Positions 1 to 8,106 of a stretch of 64,000 bases of DNA are shown here, in pieces; position 1 is the first letter of the stretch; every line of letters begins with the position of its first letter. Made by a program: the position numbers and the translations under genes. The notes under the pieces are model-generated. The model was not told the origin of the DNA. It searched no databases and saw only the letters and a list, made by a program, of their open reading frames with translations. This stretch comes from Thalassospira profundimaris. GTDB taxonomy: Bacteria > Pseudomonadota > Alphaproteobacteria > Rhodospirillales > Thalassospiraceae. The DNA lies in contig NZ_JPWH01000001.1 in assembly GCF_003326755.1 (NCBI RefSeq), forward strand, positions 609,120 to 673,119, written 5' to 3'.

Positions 1-700
1 CGTTGCAACCTATGCGGCCCGTTTTTACGAAGGCCGTTATGTTGCAGGCGTGATCGCCGGTAAAATGACCAAAAGCAACATTATCGGTTATGTCGGCTCC
101 TTCCCGATCCCCGAAGTTGTGCGTGGTATCAATTCGTTCATGCGTGGTGCCTGGTCGGTGAACCCGGATGTGAAGGTTAAAATCGTCTGGGTCAATAGCT
201 GGTATGATCCGGGCAAGGAAGGCGATGCCGCCAAGGCCCTGATTGACCAGGGCGCGGACATCATGGTGCAGCACACCGACAGCCCGGCACCGCTTCAGGT
301 TGCTGAAAACCGCGGCATCAAGGGGTTTGGTCAGGCATCCGACATGATCAAATTTGCCCCCAAGGCCCAGATGACGGCCATTGTTGACCATTGGGACAAA
401 TATTACATCGACCGTGTTCAGGCCGTTATGGATGGCACCTGGAAATCGGAAGACACCTGGGACGGCCTGAAAGAAGGCATGGTCCATATGGCACCGTTCA
501 CCAACATGCCCGATGATGTTGCCGCCCTTGCCAAGGAAACCGAGGACAAGATTGCCTCGGGCGACATCAAGATCTTTGCCGGTCCGATCTATGACCAGGC
601 CGGTGAACTGCGCGTGAAGGAAGGCGAAGTCGCGCCGGACGAAATGCTGCTGGGCATGGACTGGTACATCAAAGGCATCGATGCCGAATTGCCGAAATAA
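1..700 (+). CDS. BMP-family ABC transporter substrate-binding protein (5' end outside window)
   Basis: This is the C-terminal part of a periplasmic solute-binding protein of the BMP/PnrA (Med) family, which delivers nucleosides or related solutes to an ABC importer. The frame is open from base 2, so the gene begins upstream; the GTG at 50 is an internal codon. Family hallmarks are the segment reading GKMTKSNIIGYVGSFPIPEV, followed by a stretch in which the protein senses a ligand-binding pocket (VQHTDSPAPLQVAENRG) and a conserved AIVDHWDKYY region. The end carries GMDWYIKGIDAELPK, typical of this family. The substrate cannot be read from the sequence. The gene is followed by a clear terminator, so it is the last gene of its operon. 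Confidence 0.88.
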   Translation, partial: VATYAARFYEGRYVAGVIAGKMTKSNIIGYVGSFPIPEVVRGINSFMRGAWSVNPDVKVKIVWVNSWYDPGKEGDAAKALIDQGADIMVQHTDSPAPLQVAENRGIKGFGQASDMIKFAPKAQMTAIVDHWDKYYIDRVQAVMDGTWKSEDTWDGLKEGMVHMAPFTNMPDDVAALAKETEDKIASGDIKIFAGPIYDQAGELRVKEGEVAPDEMLLGMDWYIKGIDAELPK

Positions 701-750
701 CGTGATATAAAGCGGGGTGCGCAGCATTGGCCGCACGTCGCGAAACACAC

Positions 751-790
751 AAACAGCCCCGCCGGGTCATGATCTGGCGGGGCTGTTTTG
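751..790 (+). terminator. Rho-independent terminator after the BMP gene
   Basis: A GC-rich stem (CAGCCCCGCC pairing with GGCGGGGCTG) with a 12-base loop is followed by TTTTGTTTTG. The A-rich left flank means it may also work on the minus strand. Confidence 0.8.
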
Positions 791-889
791 TTTTGTTCCC
801 CGGCCTGTTCGGACAGGGGATGAAGGGATATTGAAGGGGGCATCATACCCGTCGTGCCGCAAGCGGGCATCTGGCAGGTTTGTGATCTG

Positions 890-1339
890 TCAGGGGTGAT
901 CGTCTTTGGCGGCCTTGCCCGGTTTTGCCGGTTCGCCCGGCAGCGGGGCCAGTTCGATTGTCTGGTCATCATCGGGTCGGGTTTTGGGTTTGATGCGGTG
1001 GGGGTGCGCGTCTTCCAGCGTTTCGTAAAAAACCATTTCGGCCCGGGGGTGTAGCAGGGCATACAGGGCAGCACGCAGAAATTTCAGCTTTACGCGGCGC
1101 TGGCGGCTTTGTCCGGCCCATTTTTCGCGAAAAAGCTCCATGTCATCCTGGCGCTTGAAATAGATCACCATATCGACAACCGGGGCCCCCATATCGGACC
1201 GGGGCAGTTCGATATTGCGAATGCCCATTGTCCAGCGGTCATGGCGGATGTTTTTATCCAGCCAGTTCAGCACATTCTGTGACGAATGCCGTCCGTGGAT
1301 GACCACGCGATATGGAAATCTGCTTAAATCTTTTGTCAT
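890..1339 (-). CDS. Hypothetical protein, about 149 aa
   Basis: I do not recognise the family. The start was placed at the internal ATG (protein beginning MTKDLSRFPY) because GGGGACAGG lies just upstream; a start 13 codons earlier is also open. The N-terminal half looks like a compact alpha/beta domain (FPYRVVIHGRHSSQNVLNWL). The C-terminal third is rich in Lys, Pro, Arg and Asp and is probably disordered. There is no signal peptide and no membrane segment. It lies alone, convergent with the upstream BMP gene, and no operon partner suggests a role. Confidence 0.55.
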   Translation of the reverse strand: MTKDLSRFPYRVVIHGRHSSQNVLNWLDKNIRHDRWTMGIRNIELPRSDMGAPVVDMVIYFKRQDDMELFREKWAGQSRQRRVKLKFLRAALYALLHPRAEMVFYETLEDAHPHRIKPKTRPDDDQTIELAPLPGEPAKPGKAAKDDHP

Positions 1340-1655
1340 TCCTGTCCCCGGGTTGGAATGCCTTTCCAATGCAGTCATATAATATGTGTGGGTGTTGCAT
1401 TGTTAAATTGCAAATGGTTAAGGCTGCCTTTTGTCCGACATAAAGGTGCGCTGATGGCACGGGCGGATTTTGGATTGATCATTTCTTGAAAATTGTGAAA
1501 TTAATCTAATTTGGACAAACAGCGTTAAGTGATGATCACAAGTAAAATTTACATTGGTCTGCCGCTGTGATCGCGCTACACCTTATCCTTAAAGGCAGGT
1601 ATCGCCATTACAGGGCCGGTTAAGACCTACAGAAAACAGAGACCAGGGAAGAAGC
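1340..1655. other. Intergenic region without a recognised gene
   Basis: These 316 bases separate divergent genes and must carry their promoters. It is AT-rich near 1380-1550. I see no confident -35/-10 pair, hairpin or repeat. A purine-rich stretch (CCAGGGAAGAAGC) just before 1656 is the probable ribosome-binding site of the PAS gene. Confidence 0.5.
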
Positions 1656-2189
1656 GTGACAGAAAAGCGATCACATGTGCAGCCAACAGGCCGGGAACGC
1701 CATTTTGGTGCTGATGAACTGATTGTCAGCAAGACCGACCTGAAGGGCCGGATCACCTATGCCAATGATGTTTTTTTGCGTGTGGCTGATTATACCGAGG
1801 AAGAGCTTCTGGGGCAGCCGCATTCGATTATTCGCCATCCGGACATGCCGCGTTGCGTGTTTCAGTTGTTATGGTCGGAAATCGAGGCCGGGCGCGAGAT
1901 TTTTGCCTATGTCGTCAATCTGGCAAAAAACGGGGATCATTACTGGGTTTATGCCCATGTCACGCCCAGCTTTGACCCGCATGGTGTCATCACGGGCTAT
2001 CATTCCAACCGTCGTGTACCCGAAGCCGGTGTGGTTGATAAAACCGTCAAACCGCTTTATGCCGAATTGCGCAAAATCGAGGAAAGCCAGCCCAGCCGCA
2101 AGGACGGCATGAATATGGCGGCACGCGCAATGGCGCAAAAGGTCAAGGATCTGGGCCTTGATTACGACCAGTTTGTGCAAAGCCTGTAA
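1656..2189 (+). CDS. PAS-domain sensor protein (Aer-like, lacking a signalling domain)
   Basis: A 177-aa protein made almost entirely of one PAS domain of the Aer type. Visible hallmarks are IVSKTDLKGRITYANDVF, then a stretch close to YTEEELLGQPHSIIRHPDMP, then WVYAHVTPSFDP near residues 100-115. In Aer-type proteins this fold holds FAD or haem and senses redox state or oxygen; the ligand here is inferred. There are no membrane segments. The start is GTG, preceded by AGGGAAGAAG. The next gene, 25 bases downstream, encodes a soluble chemotaxis transducer, so the pair probably works as a two-protein version of Aer, with the sensor and the methyl-accepting signalling module on separate chains. 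Confidence 0.85.
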   Translation: MTEKRSHVQPTGRERHFGADELIVSKTDLKGRITYANDVFLRVADYTEEELLGQPHSIIRHPDMPRCVFQLLWSEIEAGREIFAYVVNLAKNGDHYWVYAHVTPSFDPHGVITGYHSNRRVPEAGVVDKTVKPLYAELRKIEESQPSRKDGMNMAARAMAQKVKDLGLDYDQFVQSL

Positions 2190-2214
2190 ATAACGTTTAA
2201 GCCGAGGTTAGAAT

Positions 2215-3393
2215 ATGTCCCTGTTTGGCGGGTCTACAAAGTCGGGAATTCAAAAGGCGCTGGAAGTTGTCGAGGCGGCGGCCAACGGCGACTATGAAGC
2301 CCGAATCACCCATGTTGACAGCCACCCGCACATGCGTGACCTGTTTAACGCGATCAACCGGCTGATTGACCGCAATGATGCGTTTTTGCGTGAAAGTGCC
2401 GCCTCGATGGCGGCGGTGGCCGAAAACCGGTATTACCGGCGTATCGTTGAAACCGGCCTTGTCGGTTCCTATCTGACATCGGCGCGCGAAATCAATGCCG
2501 CGACCAGCATGATCGAACAGAAACTGGGTGGTTTCCAAAAGGTTGTCGATGATTTCCGCAGTGGTTCCTTTGGCGCGGTGGACCGCATTGCCGAGGCATC
2601 GGTCGCACTTGAAGGCGCATCGGATGATGCCAGCCGTATTGCCCAGGAAACCAGCAGCCGGTCAATGGCGGTGGCGGCGGCCGCCCGTCAGACGGCGGAT
2701 AATGTGTCGGGGGTTTCCGAGGCATCGGAGGAACTGAACCATTCCATTCGCGATGTCAGTGAACAGGCAAGGGAATCGGTTGATATTGCGCACCGCGCCA
2801 ATGGCCTTGCCCGCGAAACCGATGGCCGTATTGGTCAACTTGAATCCGCAGCCGTCGAGATTGTCGAGGTTGTCAGCTTCATTCGCGATATTGCCGCCCA
2901 AACCAACCTTCTGGCCCTGAATGCCACCATCGAGGCCGCCCGCGCAGGCGAGGCGGGCAAGGGCTTTGCCGTGGTTGCCAACGAGGTCAAGGGGCTTGCC
3001 AACCAGACCAGCAAGGCCACCGAAAGCATCGAGGAAAAAGTTCAGGATATTCAGACCGCGATCGAGCTTTCGGTTGGATCAATCCGCGAAATTGCCGGAG
3101 TGATTGATGATCTGGCCGCGCGCTCGGATCTGATTTCAACCAATGTGGAAACACAAACATCGCTTTCCAGCGACATGATCCACAACGTCGAACAGGCATC
3201 GGGCGGGGCGCGCGAGGTGACGGATAATATTTCGGTTGTGTCGGATATGACTTCGCAAACCGGGCAGGCCGCCCAGACCACCCGCGAAATGGCAACCGAT
3301 CTTGCCCGCCAGGCCGAAAGCCTGCGCAGCCAGCTTGGCAGTTTTCTCGATAATATTACGAAAGTGCTGTATACTTCCGAGCGTAAAAAATAA
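2215..3393 (+). CDS. Soluble methyl-accepting chemotaxis protein
   Basis: A 392-aa transducer. The hairpin-tip signature of the MCP signalling domain is complete ([20 protein letters not shown], then [20 protein letters not shown], about residues 222-265), flanked by long heptad-rich helices. This tip binds CheA and CheW. The N-terminal 100 residues contain a region resembling those of bacterial haemoglobin- or PAS-linked transducers, but no hydrophobic segment, so the protein is cytoplasmic. It follows the PAS gene in the same direction and probably takes its input from that protein. The C-terminus (TSERKK) lacks the pentapeptide used to tether CheR. Confidence 0.9.
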   Translation: MSLFGGSTKSGIQKALEVVEAAANGDYEARITHVDSHPHMRDLFNAINRLIDRNDAFLRESAASMAAVAENRYYRRIVETGLVGSYLTSAREINAATSMIEQKLGGFQKVVDDFRSGSFGAVDRIAEASVALEGASDDASRIAQETSSRSMAVAAAARQTADNVSGVSEASEELNHSIRDVSEQARESVDIAHRANGLARETDGRIGQLESAAVEIVEVVSFIRDIAAQTNLLALNATIEAARAGEAGKGFAVVANEVKGLANQTSKATESIEEKVQDIQTAIELSVGSIREIAGVIDDLAARSDLISTNVETQTSLSSDMIHNVEQASGGAREVTDNISVVSDMTSQTGQAAQTTREMATDLARQAESLRSQLGSFLDNITKVLYTSERKK

Positions 3394-3461
3394 TCCGCAA
3401 GTAAATCTCCGGTATGGTTTCGGGCCGGTCAGGGCTTGTGGAACCGATCGGGGACGATATT

Positions 3462-4568
3462 ATGCGGGTGTTTTTCAATGCACGTCATGACGCCCATGAC
3501 GTTAAATCCGAATTTTATCACGGCCATATCATTCCGCCGCTGGATGACCCGCGGCGTATGGGTATCATCCGCGATGCCCTGGCGCATAAAATTTCGGCCC
3601 GTCTTGTCGATCCCGCCGATCATGGCATGGCCCCGATCTGGGCGGTGCATGACAAAGACTACCTAGCGTTTCTTGCCCATGCCTGGCAGGACTGGCAACA
3701 GGCCGGGTATGATGGTGATGCCATCCCCGCGATCTGGCCTGCACATGGCTTCTGTGACGGGGGATCCTTACCAGGCGATGATGTAACGCGCCCGGGTGAT
3801 ATGACGGGGCAAACACCCGCATCCCGCCATATCCTCAAGAAGCTGGGATATTATGCCTATGCCATTGATACCCCGATTGGCGAGGGTAGCTGGCAGGCGG
3901 CCTATTGGGGCGCACAAACCGCGCTTTCGGCGGCAGATGCGGTATTGCAGGATGGTGAAGCATCCTTTTGCCTGGGACGTCCGGCGGGGCATCATGCCCA
4001 TGCGGCACGCTATGGCGGATATTGCCTGTTAAACAATGCCGCCATTGCCGCACAGCATTTGCGCGCCAAGGGCGTTGAACGTATTGCCATCCTTGATATC
4101 GATCAGGATCACGGCGATGGCACCCAACAGATATTTTATCATCGTGGCGATGTGCTAACCGTATCCATCCATGCCAATCCGGATACTCATTTTCCCTTTT
4201 TTACCGGTTATGCCCATGAACAGGGGGCTGATGCCGGATATGGTGCCAATTTGAACCTTCCGCTGGCCGATGGCGTCGGGTTTGCCGGATTTGAGGCCGC
4301 GATGGCACAGGCAGCAGCAAAAATTGCCCGTTTTAATGCCGACATGCTGATGATATCGCTGGGCGTTAATGGCCACGAATTTGAACCTTTTGGCCGCCTG
4401 GGCCTGACGACCGCCGATTATGAAAAAATCGGCGGGCAGATCGCCCAATTCGGCCTGCGCACCCTGTTTGTCATGGAAGGGGGCTACGCCCATGATGTGA
4501 TCGGGGAAAATGTAGCGGCGGTGCTGGCGGGATATTTGGCAGGGGTCAGGAATGTTGCCGATACTTAA
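3462..4568 (+). CDS. Histone-deacetylase-fold hydrolase (acetylpolyamine aminohydrolase-like) with altered metal ligands
   Basis: A 368-aa member of the arginase/deacetylase superfamily, closest in layout to bacterial acetylpolyamine aminohydrolases. The catalytic His pair is present (RPAGHHAHA, His177-His178) and so is the C-terminal glycine-tyrosine motif (EGGYAHD). The metal-site motif that normally reads DxHHGNGTQ is here DQDHGDGTQ, so Asp216 replaces the usual ligand His. The second ligand motif, normally GFD, reads GVN, so Asn303 replaces the usual Asp. Activity on acetylated amines is therefore uncertain, and another metal or substrate is possible. The start was set at the ATG at 3462, behind GGGGACG, rather than at the upstream GTG at 3414. 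Confidence 0.82.
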   Translation: MRVFFNARHDAHDVKSEFYHGHIIPPLDDPRRMGIIRDALAHKISARLVDPADHGMAPIWAVHDKDYLAFLAHAWQDWQQAGYDGDAIPAIWPAHGFCDGGSLPGDDVTRPGDMTGQTPASRHILKKLGYYAYAIDTPIGEGSWQAAYWGAQTALSAADAVLQDGEASFCLGRPAGHHAHAARYGGYCLLNNAAIAAQHLRAKGVERIAILDIDQDHGDGTQQIFYHRGDVLTVSIHANPDTHFPFFTGYAHEQGADAGYGANLNLPLADGVGFAGFEAAMAQAAAKIARFNADMLMISLGVNGHEFEPFGRLGLTTADYEKIGGQIAQFGLRTLFVMEGGYAHDVIGENVAAVLAGYLAGVRNVADT

Positions 4569-4590
4569 ATTTGTGTCCGGTGATGCAGGA

Positions 4591-5490
4591 TTATGCCGGA
4601 TCCTTTGACGGCAAAGGGTAAATTTCCCGGACAATTTCCAGCCAGGCGCGGGCGGCGTGGGACAAAAAACCGTTTTGCCGCCAGATCATCCCCATGTCCC
4701 ATTGGGTGTCGGGTTCATCAAGCTCGATATAGCGCACGTCGGGATGCGGGCGTTGCCGGGCGATCATGCGGGGCAGAAAGCTGACCCCCAGATTGGCGGC
4801 CACCAGTTCGGTGATAAAATCGATCTGGCTGCTGCGCGCGGCAATGGCGGGGTCGATATTTTTGCGTCGCGCAGCAGCAATCAGCACCCGGTTCAGGGCA
4901 AAGCCCTTTTCAAACAGGATCAGCGCGGTATCGGCCAAATCCTCAAACCTTATGCGGGGTTTATGGGCGGCCTCGTGCGTGACCGGCAGCAGGGCGACAA
5001 GTGGTTCGCACCGCACAGGCTGGCCCGCAAAACCGGGCGCGGTGGGCAACAGCGATGCCCCCAGTTCGATGTCCCCGCTTTCAAGCATTTCTTCCAGCCG
5101 GGTGCTGCCCTGTTCAACCAGGCGAATGTCAATGCAGGGGAAGCGTTTGCGATAGATGGCAAAAACCGGGGCAAACAGCGTGTTGCTGCCAATGGGCGGC
5201 AGGCCCAAATGCAGGGCCCCGCGCTTGAGACCACGAATTTCATCCAGTTCGGCCATCAGGTCTTCGCGTTCGGCCAGAATGCGCAAGGCGCGGGCATACA
5301 CAATTTCGCCTGCCGCCGTCATCCGGCTGCTATGGCCGATGCGCTCCAGCAATGGAATGCCAACTTCGTCTTCAAGCTGGCGCACGGCCTTGCTGATGGC
5401 GGATTGCGTCACGAAAACGGTTTTTGCCGCCTGCGAAAACCCGCCCTGGCGAACAACCTCGACAAAGGCACGAAGGGTGCGAATATCCAT
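4591..5490 (-). CDS. LysR-family transcriptional regulator (CidR-like by context)
   Basis: A 299-aa LysR regulator. The N-terminal winged helix-turn-helix is typical (MDIRTLRAFVEVVRQGGFSQ, then AAKTVFVTQSAISKAVRQLE), and the rest is a periplasmic-binding-protein-like effector domain. It is transcribed divergently from the cidA/lrgB-like pair, with about 90 bases between start codons. This is the arrangement of cidR with cidAB in other bacteria, so control of the membrane pair is likely. That link is inferred from position, and no effector can be named. Confidence 0.87.
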   Translation of the reverse strand: MDIRTLRAFVEVVRQGGFSQAAKTVFVTQSAISKAVRQLEDEVGIPLLERIGHSSRMTAAGEIVYARALRILAEREDLMAELDEIRGLKRGALHLGLPPIGSNTLFAPVFAIYRKRFPCIDIRLVEQGSTRLEEMLESGDIELGASLLPTAPGFAGQPVRCEPLVALLPVTHEAAHKPRIRFEDLADTALILFEKGFALNRVLIAAARRKNIDPAIAARSSQIDFITELVAANLGVSFLPRMIARQRPHPDVRYIELDEPDTQWDMGMIWRQNGFLSHAARAWLEIVREIYPLPSKDPA

Positions 5491-5579
5491 AACATTCCTA
5501 ATGGGAATAGATTTAAGTAAATCAATTCATTTTTATCATAACATGGATGGTTCTATGCTGCGGGTCAAGGAGAACACCC

Positions 5580-6149
5580 ATGACCCATCGTTTGAACCGC
5601 TTTTTTACCCCCTTCAGGAAACCGGATTCCGGCACGGCCAACGTCACCCGTCAGGGCGGGCGTGTCGCGCCTGTATCCCGTATGCGGGCGACCGGCGGGG
5701 CGGCAGGTGTTGCCAGTGCCAGCCCCGCTTTGCGTTCAAACCTGCCGCTGGCCGGTTTGTCGGTGCGGGGGCGGTATGTGTTGCGCCGCAGTCCGATCCT
5801 GCAAATCGCGGCGATTTTTGCCTTTTGGCTGTTGGGCGAAGCGATTGTCCGTTTTGCGGGCATTCCCGTGCCGGGCGGCATTATTGGCATGGTGATTGTG
5901 TTTGCCCTGCTGGCAAGCCGCCGCATCAGCCTGCACAGCATGCGCCAGGGCGCACAATGGTATCTGGCGGAAATGCTGCTGTTTTTCATTCCCGCCGTTC
6001 TGGCACTTTTGAACCATCATGAACTGTTTGGTCTTTTGGGGGTCAAGGTGCTGCTGGTGATTTTGGGCAGTACCGCATCGGTTATTGCGGTAACGGCGCT
6101 GGTGATGGATCTGTTTATGCGGTTTCGGGGGCGGCATGGTCTGGTTTGA
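5580..6149 (+). CDS. CidA/LrgA-family membrane protein with long N-terminal extension
   Basis: A 189-aa holin-like membrane protein. The CidA/LrgA core starts near residue 65 (LQIAAIFAFWLLGEAIVRFA) and includes the family motif VPGGIIGMVIVFALL, with about four hydrophobic segments. The family has been linked to control of murein hydrolases and to export of small metabolites such as pyruvate; which applies here is not known. The first 60 residues are basic, Gly/Ala/Arg-rich and absent from typical members, which are about 120-150 aa. The start was set at the ATG at 5580 because AAGGAG lies at the right distance. It overlaps the next gene by 14 bases. Confidence 0.85.
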   Translation: MTHRLNRFFTPFRKPDSGTANVTRQGGRVAPVSRMRATGGAAGVASASPALRSNLPLAGLSVRGRYVLRRSPILQIAAIFAFWLLGEAIVRFAGIPVPGGIIGMVIVFALLASRRISLHSMRQGAQWYLAEMLLFFIPAVLALLNHHELFGLLGVKVLLVILGSTASVIAVTALVMDLFMRFRGRHGLV

Positions 6150-6840
6150 AAACCCGGTGGTGCAGGGCATTTTCTGGTCGCTTGTGACCATCGGGTTTTA
6201 TCTGGTGGCGCGCAGGCTGCACCGGCGCTGGCAACGTGGCTGGTTAACGCCGCTTTTGATCACGCCGGTGATTTTGATGGCGCTGGCCTTGCTGCTGCAT
6301 GAAAATTACAGTGACTATATTCGCGGAACCGGCTGGCTGGTGACGCTGCTGGGGCCGACAATGGTGGCCTTTGCCATCCCGATTTACGAACAGCGCAAGT
6401 TTATTTTGCGCCACTGGCCGGTCCTGGCGGTGGGGGCGGTGGCCGGGAGTGCCACGGCCATGATCACCGGCTGGTGCCTGGCAACCTTTTTGGGGCTGGA
6501 TGGGGCCTTGCGGTTAAGCCTGTTGCCCCGATCCATCAGCACCCCCTTTGCGATGGAGGTTTCGGGCGATATCGGCGGCATCCCGGATTTAACGGCGGTG
6601 TTTGTTGTTATTACCGGTGTTTTGGGGGCGGTTTTGGGTGAAATCATGCTGGCCCGTTTGCCCGTCGCCTCCAGCCTGGCGCGCGGCGCGGCGCTGGGTA
6701 TGGGCGCCCATGGCGCGGGCACCGCCAAGGCCCACGAAATTGGCACCGAGGAAGGATCGGTCGCCGGTTTGATCATGGTCTTGGTGGGGCTGTTGAATGT
6801 GCTGGTGGCTCCTGCAATTGCGCTGTTTTTGCGCGGTTAG
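6136..6840 (+). CDS. LrgB/CidB-family membrane protein
   Basis: A 234-aa integral membrane protein with multiple hydrophobic helices. It carries family motifs around LLGPTMVAFAIPIYEQ, then SLLPRSISTPFAMEVS, then GMGAHGAGTAKAHEIGTEEG near the C-terminus. LrgB/CidB proteins act with an LrgA/CidA partner, here encoded immediately upstream with overlapping reading frames, so the two are translationally coupled. The segment with the conserved Ser-Thr-Pro and Gly-Ala-His motifs resembles a transport core. Length is normal for the family. Confidence 0.9.
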   Translation: MVWFENPVVQGIFWSLVTIGFYLVARRLHRRWQRGWLTPLLITPVILMALALLLHENYSDYIRGTGWLVTLLGPTMVAFAIPIYEQRKFILRHWPVLAVGAVAGSATAMITGWCLATFLGLDGALRLSLLPRSISTPFAMEVSGDIGGIPDLTAVFVVITGVLGAVLGEIMLARLPVASSLARGAALGMGAHGAGTAKAHEIGTEEGSVAGLIMVLVGLLNVLVAPAIALFLRG

Positions 6841-6863
6841 CAATGGTTGCCCGAATGTGCGTT

Positions 6864-7775
6864 CTATCTTTCCCAAGGCGGTGTGCCACCAAATTCGGCG
6901 ACCAGAAAATCAACAAAGGCGCGCACCCGCGTTGGCAGATAGCGGTTTTCGGGATACAGCGTATAAACCGCGTGTGATGGCGGTGTGCAGTCCGGCAGGA
7001 CGATTTTTAACGCACCGGACTGAATATGCGGCCCAACTTCCCACATCGATTTCAGGGCAATGCCGTGCCCGTCCAGGCACCAGCGTGTCAGCACTTCGCC
7101 ATTGTCCGAATCCATTGAACCCGATACCGAAAGGGTGGTTGGGGCCTCGTCACCCTCGCGCTGCAATGTCCATTGATATTGGCGCGAACCGGGAAAGCGC
7201 AGCAACAGGCAGTTATGATCCAGCAAATCCGATGGGGTGCGCGGGGTGCCATTGCGCTTCAGGTAAGCCGGGCTTGCCACCAGCACCCGTTTGTTGGCTG
7301 CAAGTTTGCGCACAATCAGCGAACTTTCCTTAAGCTCGGCAATGCGAATGGCAAGGTCCACCTTGTCCTGCAACAGGTCCAAAAGCCGGTCGGACAAATG
7401 CAGGCGCACTTGCACATCGGGATTTTTTTCAACAAATTTTGGAATGATTGGGGCGACGAACATATTGCCAAACGCCACCGGGCAGGTCACGGTCACGGGG
7501 CCGCGGGTGGTGTTTTTCTGGTTGGCAATGGCGTTTTCGGCCTCTTCCATTTCGGCCAGAATACGCTGGCAATGGCGGTAATAAATATCGCCTTCGGTTG
7601 TCAGGCCCACGCGGCGTGTGGTGCGGTTCAGCAAACGCACGCCCAGCCGTTCTTCCAGCCGGGCAATGCGGTTTGACACCACCGCAGCGGAATGGCGCAA
7701 TTCGCGCCCGGCGGCCGAAAGGTTGCCCAGTTCGGCAACGCGGACAAAAATCTGGATGTCCTCAAAATCGGACAT
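6864..7775 (-). CDS. LysR-family transcriptional regulator
   Basis: A 303-aa LysR regulator of the large group related to DsdC/AaeR-like proteins. The helix-turn-helix region reads FVRVAELGNLSAAGRELRHS, followed by VSNRIARLEERLGVRLLNRT, the usual linker helix entry. The effector-binding domain follows (PVTVTCPVAFGNMFVAPIIP). It is convergent with lrgB-like and faces a 331-base gap before the puuD-like gene, which is divergent to it, so it could control that gene. This link is positional only. Confidence 0.87.
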   Translation of the reverse strand: MSDFEDIQIFVRVAELGNLSAAGRELRHSAAVVSNRIARLEERLGVRLLNRTTRRVGLTTEGDIYYRHCQRILAEMEEAENAIANQKNTTRGPVTVTCPVAFGNMFVAPIIPKFVEKNPDVQVRLHLSDRLLDLLQDKVDLAIRIAELKESSLIVRKLAANKRVLVASPAYLKRNGTPRTPSDLLDHNCLLLRFPGSRQYQWTLQREGDEAPTTLSVSGSMDSDNGEVLTRWCLDGHGIALKSMWEVGPHIQSGALKIVLPDCTPPSHAVYTLYPENRYLPTRVRAFVDFLVAEFGGTPPWER

Positions 7776-8106
7776 GGCACTATGATCTCACTCTTGTCGG
7801 TTTAAAGGCCGTTTTATCGGGCGTTTTGATAAAGGCCCGTATTTTTTGCTGCGATGGCGAAACCCCTGACGGGCGGGGTGATCGCCCCGATACTGTGCCA
7901 TTTTAAAAAATGTCTTGAAAGTCATTTCGATTATGCACGCTTGCTAAATAATAGAGCGTCCGCCAGCCCTGTGTTAGGAAAATAGGGTTATAAGAATTCT
8001 GAAAACGCGCGTCATAATATGCTGCAAGGCAATATCAGGGACGGAAACCGGGCATGGGACAAGCGTTCATAGCGGCGCACCCCGGTAAGAGAGAGGGACC
8101 AAACAG
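7776..8106. other. Intergenic region between LysR gene and puuD-like gene
   Basis: These 331 bases separate divergent genes. The right end holds GAGAGGGACC, the likely ribosome-binding site for the GTG start at 8107. No clear operator, hairpin or small ORF was seen. A promoter for the puuD-like gene is expected around 7900-8050. Confidence 0.4.

Noticed and set aside
4657..5520. A 287-codon plus-strand frame opposite the LysR gene
   Set aside because: The minus-strand LysR protein is complete and family-typical; the opposite frame has no recognisable feature.
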